A stretch of DNA of 6,809 bases from Desulfuromusa sp. (GTDB taxonomy: Bacteria; Desulfobacterota; Desulfuromonadia; Desulfuromonadales; Geopsychrobacteraceae): positions 1 through 6,809 of the forward strand of contig JAOZLQ010000125.1 in the NCBI GenBank assembly GCA_029934755.1, given 5' to 3'. The notes below the pieces were generated by a model. It worked only from the letters and a program-made list of their open reading frames with translations. It ran no database searches and had not been told where the DNA came from. A program made the translations under genes and the position numbers. Below are positions 1-5,158 of this stretch, piece after piece (position 1 is the stretch's first letter; each line of letters begins with the position of its first letter).

Positions 1-173
1 AATTATATGATCCTGAAATGCTTGACAACATCGAAACCGGGTCAGATAATGCCGATGAAATTATCACTATTCTTCAACTGAGACAGGTGGATAATAATTA
101 TGAAAATCACAACAGATTTTTTGGTTATAGGTACTGGCATTGCTGGGCTCTCATACGCTTTAAAAGTAGCTGA
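1..173 (+). CDS. Unidentified partial open frame entering from the left edge
   Basis: The third frame is open from the left edge (first full codon at position 3) to a TGA at 171-173. The first 30 or so codons read like protein: acidic, beginning LYDPEMLDNIETG and running through ADEIITILQLRQ. Beyond about position 100 it overlaps nadB in a different frame, and the peptide becomes rich in aromatic and basic residues (for example FFGYRYWHCW), which looks like a shadow of nadB. It could therefore be the C-terminus of a real upstream gene with an unusually long 74-nt overlap. It could also be chance openness, with the true upstream gene ending elsewhere; frame 1 has a TGA at 79-81 and frame 2 a TGA at 8-10. 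I do not recognise the family and assign no function. Confidence 0.3.
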   Translation, partial: LYDPEMLDNIETGSDNADEIITILQLRQVDNNYENHNRFFGYRYWHCWALIRFKSS

Positions 174-1713
174 CCGGGGAACTGTTTCCCTGGTGACCAA
201 GTGTGATGTTGATATTTCTGCGACCCAATTAGCCCAAGGTGGAATTGCGACAGTCTTCTCTGATGAAGACAGTTTTGCCTCCCATGCTGAAGATACAATG
301 GTTGCGGGAGCCTTTCTTTCTGATCCTGAAATTGTCGACCTGGTTGTTCAAGCTGGGCCAGAAGCGATCTATGATCTGATTGATTGGGGGGTTAAATTTA
401 GCCGCAAAGAGGACAATCAATATGATCTGACCCGTGAAGGGGGGCACAGTCAGCGCCGTATTCTCCACGCCAAAGATGCCACCGGACGTGAAATTGAGCG
501 TGCTTTAGTGGAAGCAGCAATCAAACATCCGAATATTACCTTGTACCAGCACCATATTGCCGTTGATTTAATCACCGAAAATAAAGTTTTACAAAAAAAA
601 CTAGCTCAGAACAGCTGCCTTGGTGCCTACGTTCTGGATAAAAAGAATAATGAGGTCATCGCCTTCGGTGCGCAGTTTACAATCTTAGCTACCGGAGGAG
701 CGGGAAAAGTTTATTTCTATACCTGCAACCCAGATATTGCGACAGGCGATGGAATTGCTATTGGCTGGCGTGCTGGTGCAACTGTCGCCAACATGGAATT
801 CATGCAATTCCACCCCACTACACTTTATCATCCGCTCGCCAAATCTTTCTTAATTTCAGAGGCAGTCCGCGGTGAAGGGGGTATTTTAAGACGTGCCGAT
901 GGCTATGCTTTCATGCCTGATTACCATAAATTAAAAGATTTAGCCCCTCGGGACATTGTTGCCAGGGCCATCGATAGTGAGATGAAAAAATCAGGTGCTG
1001 ATTGTGTATTTCTTGATATCACCCATAAAGATGCTGAGTTTATCAAAGGGCACTTTCCAATGATCTATGAAACTTGCCTTGGTTTCGGTATTGATATGAC
1101 CAAAGATCCAATTCCAGTCGTTCCGGCAACCCATTATCTTTGTGGCGGATTGAGTGTCAACGAAAGTGGTGAAACCAATATCCACAATTTGTTTGCTATC
1201 GGTGAAGTTGCCTGTACCGGTTTACATGGTGCCAATCGCTTAGCCAGCAACAGTCTTCTTGAAGGGATTGTCTTTGCCAAAATTGCTGCGGAAATATCAT
1301 TATCCCGGCTTGGAGAACAACTTCCTCCGACCACCCACGTTCCTCCATGGGATTGTGGAAATGCGACCGACAGCGATGAAGAAGTGATTGTCGCACATAA
1401 CTGGAATGAAATCCGTCGTTGTATGTGGAACTACGTTGGTATCGTCCGTTCTGATAAACGCCTACAGAGAGCAATGAATCGGATCTTGATGATTCAAAAG
1501 GAGATCGATGAGTATTATTGGGATTTCCTGCTGACTTCTGACCTCATTGAATTACGCAATATTACGACCGTCGCCAGATTGATTGTTCAAAGTGCACTTT
1601 CACGGCATGAAAGCCGGGGGCTACACTATACAATCGATTACCCTGATCGGGATGATGAAAATTTTCACCGTGACACAATCATTCCCGGCGCCCGCTATTC
1701 AGGCAAAGGATAA
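100..1713 (+). CDS. nadB: L-aspartate oxidase (NadB)
   Basis: This 537-residue flavoprotein oxidises L-aspartate to iminoaspartate, the first step of de novo NAD synthesis. Quinolinate synthase (NadA) then uses the product in the cytoplasm. The N-terminus carries the FAD-binding Rossmann motif GTGIAGL (residues 11-17), followed by ATQLAQGGIA (41-50), typical of the succinate dehydrogenase/fumarate reductase flavoprotein superfamily. Residues aligning with the E. coli NadB active site are visible: E113 in TREGGHS, H238 in QFHPT, R284 in LAPRDIVARAID, H345 in THYLCGG and R380 in GANRLASNS. The Glu in the TREGGHS segment is the feature that marks aspartate oxidases among these flavoproteins. The C-terminal helical domain (about 430-537) is complete, and the length matches the family. 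The ATG is preceded by AGGTGG at 85-90 with a 9-nt spacer. Family members can reoxidise FAD with fumarate or O2. nadA and nadC are not in the window. The stop lies 4 nt before the chorismate mutase start, implying an operon. Confidence 0.96.
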   Translation: MKITTDFLVIGTGIAGLSYALKVADRGTVSLVTKCDVDISATQLAQGGIATVFSDEDSFASHAEDTMVAGAFLSDPEIVDLVVQAGPEAIYDLIDWGVKFSRKEDNQYDLTREGGHSQRRILHAKDATGREIERALVEAAIKHPNITLYQHHIAVDLITENKVLQKKLAQNSCLGAYVLDKKNNEVIAFGAQFTILATGGAGKVYFYTCNPDIATGDGIAIGWRAGATVANMEFMQFHPTTLYHPLAKSFLISEAVRGEGGILRRADGYAFMPDYHKLKDLAPRDIVARAIDSEMKKSGADCVFLDITHKDAEFIKGHFPMIYETCLGFGIDMTKDPIPVVPATHYLCGGLSVNESGETNIHNLFAIGEVACTGLHGANRLASNSLLEGIVFAKIAAEISLSRLGEQLPPTTHVPPWDCGNATDSDEEVIVAHNWNEIRRCMWNYVGIVRSDKRLQRAMNRILMIQKEIDEYYWDFLLTSDLIELRNITTVARLIVQSALSRHESRGLHYTIDYPDRDDENFHRDTIIPGARYSGKG

Positions 1714-1720
1714 TATTTTG
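1705..1720 (+). promoter_or_regulatory. Ribosome binding site and TTG start of the chorismate mutase
   Basis: AAAGGA at 1705-1710, inside the last codons of nadB, lies 7 nt before a TTG at 1718-1720. The frame is open further upstream to an ATG at 1583, but that stretch lies wholly inside nadB and its peptide resembles no chorismate mutase. The family similarity begins right after the TTG (DIDTIRKNINQLD). The TTG is therefore the likely start. Confidence 0.75.
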
Positions 1721-1993
1721 GATATCGATACAATTCGAAAAAATATTAATCAACTTGATGATGATTTATTACGAATATTCAATCAGCGAGCCGCTCTAGC
1801 TCTTGAGATAGGTGAGGTTAAAAACCAACTTGGCCTACCTATATACGATCCCAGAAGAGAGAAGCTGATCTTCAAACGGATACAAGAAAAAAACCAAGGG
1901 CCCCTGGATAATTCAGCAATTATCCGGTTATTTGAACGGGTGATTGACGAAAGCCGCAGTCTGGAACGAACCCACAGCAAGGGAGATCGCTGA
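1718..1993 (+). CDS. aroQ: Chorismate mutase, monofunctional AroQ type
   Basis: This 91-residue all-helical enzyme converts chorismate to prephenate, the branch point to phenylalanine and tyrosine. Aligned by eye with the E. coli P-protein mutase domain, nearly all active-site residues are present: R7 (Arg11 in E. coli), R24 (Arg28), K35 (Lys39), D44 (Asp48), R47 (Arg51), E48 (Glu52) and S79 (Ser84). The Gln88 position is E83. Known members of the fold, such as the yeast enzyme, use glutamate there, so this should not mean loss of function. No prephenate dehydratase, dehydrogenase or DAHP synthase domain is fused to it. The length is that of a free AroQ domain, and no signal peptide is seen, so it should be cytoplasmic. 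It starts 4 nt after nadB and ends 1 nt before the next gene. The C-terminal tail after the last helix (THSKGDR) also encodes the ribosome binding site of that gene, which may explain why the tail exists. Confidence 0.9.
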   Translation: MDIDTIRKNINQLDDDLLRIFNQRAALALEIGEVKNQLGLPIYDPRREKLIFKRIQEKNQGPLDNSAIIRLFERVIDESRSLERTHSKGDR

Positions 1994-1997
1994 GATG
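1979..1997 (+). promoter_or_regulatory. Strong ribosome binding site for the small ferredoxin-like domain protein
   Basis: AAGGGAG at 1979-1985 lies within the 3' end of the chorismate mutase gene, 9 nt before the ATG at 1995. It fixes that start rather than the in-frame ATG at 1944, which lies deep inside the mutase gene and has no family similarity after it. The mutase stop (1991-1993) and this start are 1 nt apart, so translational coupling is likely. Confidence 0.75.
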
Positions 1998-2204
1998 TTG
2001 GTCATTATGAAAAGAAAAGCAACTGAAAACAATCTGGAACAAGTGAAACAGTTTTTAGTCGAAGAGGACTGCGATTTTCATCAGTCAACCGGAGTTGATC
2101 GAATTATTCTCGGAGTTGTTGGTGATACGGGCAACATCAATTCCAGCACGTTATTACAGATTCCAGGAGTACTTGATATCTACACAATTCCAAATGACGA
2201 ATAA
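1995..2204 (+). CDS. Stand-alone ferredoxin-like (ACT-like) regulatory domain of DAHP synthase
   Basis: This 69-residue protein aligns without gaps, over nearly its whole length, with the N-terminal ferredoxin-like domain of Thermotoga-type (type I-beta) DAHP synthase as I remember that sequence. Matching positions include the LVIMK opening strand (IVVLK in Thermotoga), T10, E11, H29, S31, G33, R36, G40, G43 and D44. The IPGVLDIYTI segment covers the last helix-to-strand turn. In the Thermotoga enzyme this domain binds tyrosine for feedback inhibition, and His29 and Ser31 are, from memory, ligand residues; both are kept at the same numbers here. The protein stops just where the domain would pass into the linker and catalytic barrel. 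The bases after the stop go straight into a hairpin and the convergent pyrE, so no barrel follows in any frame. It is tightly coupled to the chorismate mutase gene. Its role is inferred: an aromatic-amino-acid sensor acting in trans on the mutase or on a DAHP synthase encoded elsewhere. It could instead be a remnant of a lost longer gene, although the open frame and strong ribosome binding site argue against that. Confidence 0.75.
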   Translation: MLVIMKRKATENNLEQVKQFLVEEDCDFHQSTGVDRIILGVVGDTGNINSSTLLQIPGVLDIYTIPNDE

Positions 2205-2205
2205 A

Positions 2206-2228
2206 CGGGGTGAGCGGGACTCACCCCG
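2206..2228 (-). terminator. Hairpin between convergent operons, likely intrinsic terminator of the pur-pyrE transcript
   Basis: CGGGGTGAG (2206-2214) pairs perfectly with CTCACCCCG (2220-2228) around a 5-nt loop, giving a GC-rich 9-bp stem in the 38-nt gap between the two convergent stop codons. Read on the - strand the stem is followed by TTTATT (complement of 2200-2205), a short T-rich tract suited to rho-independent termination after pyrE. On the + strand the following bases (GACAATCTATG) are not T-rich. The hairpin could still stall or protect the nadB-side transcript, but it is a poorer terminator in that direction. Confidence 0.7.
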
Positions 2229-2242
2229 GACAATCTATGTAA

Positions 2243-2794
2243 TTATCCAACAACTTCTGATTTAGTAAATACGGTTCGTAGTACCTGCCCTGCTCCTTCA
2301 ATCGCCTCACGTGCACCCTCTTCGCGATCAACCAGAGTGATAATTCCAACAACCTCAAGACCTTCTTCCTGGGCCCGCTCAACCGCCTTCATCGAGGAAC
2401 CACCCGTTGTGGTCACATCTTCAACGATAACAACTCTGGAACCGGGTGGCAGATTCTTCCGCCCTTCCAACCATTGACCGGTACCATGTCCTTTTGGCTC
2501 TTTACGAATAATGAATGCATGAACACTGCACCCATCAAGTTGCGCTGCAATAGACGTAGCGGTAGCAATTGGATCAGCTCCAAGGGTCAACCCGCCAACA
2601 CCATCAATCGGACCCTCAAATTTTTTAACTTCATCCCAGAAAGCCTGACCGACCAACAACCCACCTTGTGCATGAAGGGTTGTCTGTTTTCCATCAAAAT
2701 AGAAATTACTTTTTCGGCCGGAAGCCAGTGTAACTTCTCGTTCTTCGTAGGATAGTTCACAAATAATCGCTTTTAATTTTTCCTTAAAACTCAT
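2243..2794 (-). CDS. pyrE: Orotate phosphoribosyltransferase (PyrE)
   Basis: This 183-residue cytoplasmic enzyme joins orotate to PRPP to give OMP, the penultimate step to UMP. The PRPP-binding signature VVIVEDVTTTGGS lies at residues 121-133. The mobile catalytic loop is RKEPKGHGTG at about 97-107, and the N-terminal LASGRKSNFYFDGK segment (23-36) is the usual orotate-side region. An upstream in-frame ATG at 2830 would add 12 residues. It has no ribosome binding site, whereas the ATG at 2794 has AAGGAG 7 nt upstream, so I use 2794; the resulting length fits short bacterial PyrE proteins. It is the last gene of a - strand group, 54 nt after purF, and is followed by the hairpin at 2206-2228. 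Pairing a pyrimidine gene with purine genes is notable, since PyrE and PurF draw on the same PRPP pool. Confidence 0.95.
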   Translation of the reverse strand: MSFKEKLKAIICELSYEEREVTLASGRKSNFYFDGKQTTLHAQGGLLVGQAFWDEVKKFEGPIDGVGGLTLGADPIATATSIAAQLDGCSVHAFIIRKEPKGHGTGQWLEGRKNLPPGSRVVIVEDVTTTGGSSMKAVERAQEEGLEVVGIITLVDREEGAREAIEGAGQVLRTVFTKSEVVG

Positions 2795-2807
2795 CGGCAC
2801 ACTCCTT
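2795..2807 (-). promoter_or_regulatory. Ribosome binding site that decides the pyrE start
   Basis: Reading the - strand, AAGGAG (complement of 2802-2807) precedes the ATG at 2794 by 7 nt. A second similar run, TTAAGGATG, lies about 10 nt further upstream and forms an imperfect direct repeat with it. The alternative ATG at 2830 is preceded only by a TTAG triplication (TTAGTTAGTTAG, complement of 2831-2842) with no Shine-Dalgarno match. Confidence 0.75.
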
Positions 2808-2848
2808 AAATCATCCTTAAGAATTGACATCTAACTAACTAATTTATA

Positions 2849-4258
2849 TCAGAAAAGACCTAGCTGATTACTATCTGTCAGGCGTGGAAACTTAACCGGG
2901 TACTCGCCGCTGAAACAGGCATCACAGAAATCAATTTTATGATCACCAAATTGTCGTAAGGCCGCATGGAGGCCAGCTAGGTCAAGGTAACAAAGAGTAT
3001 CAGCAGTAATATAACGAGCAATTTCTTCGATACTATGAGACGCAGATATAAGCTCTTTGCGTGAGGGAGTATCAATACCATAGAAGCAGGGATAACTGGT
3101 TGGTGGACTCGAAACCCGCATATGGACTTCCTTGGCACCAGCATTACGAATCATTTTTATAATTTTACGAGAAGTGGTTCCACGGACAATCGAATCATCA
3201 ACCACGACCACCCGTTTTCCTTCCAGAATTTCACGCACAGGATTGAGCTTCAATTTGACTCCAAAATGGCGAATTGACTGCTGTGGTTCAATGAAGGTTC
3301 GCCCCACATAATGGTTGCGGATTAGTCCCAATTCAAACGGCAAACCCGACTCTTCAGCATAGCCCATCGCTGCGGGCATACCGGAATCGGGAACGGCAAT
3401 AACCAGATCGGCATCAACTGGATATTGGCGTGCCAGTTGCCGGCCAAATTCTTTCCGCACCGGATAGACCATCCGATTAAAGATCCGGCTATCAGGACGA
3501 GCAAAATAGATATATTCGAAGATACAGGGAGTATTGCGCATCTTTTCCTTAAACGGGAAATATGATTTCATCCCTTTTTTGTCAACAACGATCATTTCTC
3601 CCGGTTCAATTTCCCGAATATATTCAGCTTCAATCAGGTCAAAAGCACAGGATTCAGAAGCCACAACAAAAGCTCCTTCTAGTTTTCCCAGACTCAATGG
3701 GCGGAACCCACTTGGATCGCGAACGGCTATCATTCGTGTCTCAGTGAGAAAAGCCAGGCTATAAGCCCCTTTGACCTGTTGTAAAGACTCACAAACCCGT
3801 TCCACTAGAGAATCAGATTGGGCACGAGCAATCAGGTGAATAATAGTTTCTGTATCCGCAGTGGTTGAAAAAATAGACCCGCTTTTTTCCAGAGCATTCC
3901 GAACTTCCGGGGCATTAACCAAATTACCGTTATGTGCAACTGCAATACTTCCACGTGAATAATCAACCATGATTGGTTGACAGTTTTTCATATCATTGCC
4001 GCCAGCGGTTGAATAGCGAACATGACCGATAGCAGCACGACCCGGTAATTTATCAAAAATATCGTCCCGTTTAAAAACATCGGCAACAAGTCCCATTCCA
4101 AGATGAGCTTTAAGCTGCACACCATCCGAAGCAACGATACCGCAGCTTTCCTGTCCGCGATGTTGCAAGGCATAGAGACCAAGATAAGTCAGATTAGCAG
4201 CTTCTGGATGACCGAAGATGCCAAAGACGCCACATTCTTCGTGGAGCTTATCAAACAT
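2849..4258 (-). CDS. purF: Amidophosphoribosyltransferase (PurF), iron-sulfur type with propeptide
   Basis: This 469-residue enzyme transfers glutamine-derived ammonia to PRPP to give 5-phosphoribosylamine, the committed step of purine synthesis. The N-terminal Ntn-hydrolase glutaminase domain (about 9-235) has its nucleophile at C9 in EECGVFGIFG, after an 8-residue leader (MFDKLHEE). The leader must be cut off to expose the cysteine, as in the Bacillus subtilis enzyme. Other glutaminase motifs are LQHRGQES (31-38), GHVRYSTAG (78-86) and AHNGNL (108-113). The C-terminal phosphoribosyltransferase domain carries the PRPP motif VVVVDDSIVRGTTS (350-363). Cysteines at 245, 391, 445 and 448 match the four ligands of the 4Fe-4S cluster in B. 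subtilis PurF, so a cluster is expected. E. coli PurF lacks both leader and cluster. The start has AGGGGA (complement of 4271-4276) at a long 12-nt spacing. The gene lies 80 nt after purQ and 54 nt before pyrE; I see no convincing promoter or riboswitch in either gap. AMP/GMP feedback is usual in the family. Confidence 0.97.
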   Translation of the reverse strand: MFDKLHEECGVFGIFGHPEAANLTYLGLYALQHRGQESCGIVASDGVQLKAHLGMGLVADVFKRDDIFDKLPGRAAIGHVRYSTAGGNDMKNCQPIMVDYSRGSIAVAHNGNLVNAPEVRNALEKSGSIFSTTADTETIIHLIARAQSDSLVERVCESLQQVKGAYSLAFLTETRMIAVRDPSGFRPLSLGKLEGAFVVASESCAFDLIEAEYIREIEPGEMIVVDKKGMKSYFPFKEKMRNTPCIFEYIYFARPDSRIFNRMVYPVRKEFGRQLARQYPVDADLVIAVPDSGMPAAMGYAEESGLPFELGLIRNHYVGRTFIEPQQSIRHFGVKLKLNPVREILEGKRVVVVDDSIVRGTTSRKIIKMIRNAGAKEVHMRVSSPPTSYPCFYGIDTPSRKELISASHSIEEIARYITADTLCYLDLAGLHAALRQFGDHKIDFCDACFSGEYPVKFPRLTDSNQLGLF

Positions 4259-4338
4259 AAGATTTAATTATCCCCTATATATTACGGGTTCAGGTATTTG
4301 GGCTGCAAACGACTAGACATACCAATAAGTCTAACAAC

Positions 4339-5157
4339 TTACAGCAATTCTTTTTTGATAAAATTGACTGCATTCCGATAAAGCAACAATCCCATCCCTT
4401 CTTCAGGTAAAGTTTCCCGAGTCCAGCGGGGATGGTGAGTTCGGTGGGTATAGGCTTCAGGATGAGGCATTAAACCGAACAGACGACCAGTCTGATCACA
4501 GATCGCCGCAATCGCTGCCAAGCTACCATTTGGATTTTCTGGATAACTCTGGGTTGGTTGTCCTTGATTGTCAGCATATTTCATGACCGCCAAATGCTGG
4601 TTTTCAAGTTGTTGCAATATCTTCATATCAGCAGTGATAAATTTACCTTCACCATGACGAACCGGCAAATACAAATTGTCCAACCCTTGGGTAAAGATAC
4701 ATGGGGATGCAGGGTCAACAATCAATTGACACCAGCGATCCTCAAAACGTCCACTGTCATTATGAGACAGGGTACAAGTCTGCTGCGGGTTCCCATCAAT
4801 TGCTGGTAGCAATCCCATTTTAACCAACAACTGAAAACCGTTACAGACACCCATCACCAGTTTACCTGCAGCAATAAATTGTTGCAATTTAACCGCCAAG
4901 GAATCGGGGCTGCCAACCACCCGTGCATGCAAGAGTCGATTTGCGCCAGCCTTTGCACTACCCAGATCATCACCATCGAGAAAACCACCAGCGAGATTGA
5001 GAAAGTGATAATCGTTCAGGTCAACCCGACCGGTGAGCAGTTCAGCGATATAAACAATATCTGCATCAGCTCCAGCCAAGCGGCAGGCATGGGCAACCTC
5101 ACGCTCACAATTGGTTCCGTTGCCGGCAATAACAATCGCTTTGACGGTTTTATCCAT
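4339..5157 (-). CDS. purQ: Phosphoribosylformylglycinamidine synthase, glutaminase subunit (PurQ)
   Basis: This 272-residue class I glutamine amidotransferase supplies ammonia to PurL for conversion of FGAR to FGAM, step 4 of purine synthesis. The triad is visible as C105 in MGVCNGFQLL and H232 with E234 in MPHPEAY. The N-terminal segment with NGTNCEREVAHACRLAGA (13-30) and the oxyanion-side GGFLDGDDLGSAKA (57-70) fit PurQ or the matching C-terminal domain of fused PurL. It is longer than the roughly 230-residue PurQ of Bacillus, which works with a short PurL and PurS. The extra length fits the form that pairs with a large PurL. The start ATG follows the purL stop by 1 nt (TGA-A-ATG), with GGGAG 7 nt upstream inside the end of purL. 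The two subunits are thus translationally coupled. Confidence 0.95.
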   Translation of the reverse strand: MDKTVKAIVIAGNGTNCEREVAHACRLAGADADIVYIAELLTGRVDLNDYHFLNLAGGFLDGDDLGSAKAGANRLLHARVVGSPDSLAVKLQQFIAAGKLVMGVCNGFQLLVKMGLLPAIDGNPQQTCTLSHNDSGRFEDRWCQLIVDPASPCIFTQGLDNLYLPVRHGEGKFITADMKILQQLENQHLAVMKYADNQGQPTQSYPENPNGSLAAIAAICDQTGRLFGLMPHPEAYTHRTHHPRWTRETLPEEGMGLLLYRNAVNFIKKELL

Positions 5158-5158
5158 T

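Noticed and set aside
593..600. Run of eight A within nadB as a slippage or frameshift site
   Set aside because: The frame reads through intact (QKKL), with homologous sequence on both sides and no alternative product suggested.
1583..1717. Longer chorismate mutase beginning at the ATG at 1583
   Set aside because: This part lies wholly inside nadB, has no ribosome binding site of note and no family similarity; the mutase homology begins right after the TTG at 1718.
2831..2842. TTAG triplication (TTAGTTAGTTAG on the - strand) as a repeat or operator upstream of pyrE
   Set aside because: Twelve bases are too short to distinguish from chance; mentioned only as context for the pyrE start.
3534..3764. 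Open frames on the + strand across purF, and similar frames opposite purL and purQ
   Set aside because: They lie opposite clearly conserved coding genes, have low-complexity or basic translations and show no plausible ribosome binding or family match.
4259..4338. Possible riboswitch or hairpin in the 80-nt gap before purF
   Set aside because: Only a weak 5-bp TAGAC/GTCTA pairing with a 10-nt loop is visible. There is no purine-riboswitch core, and the gap is too short to hold one plus an expression platform.
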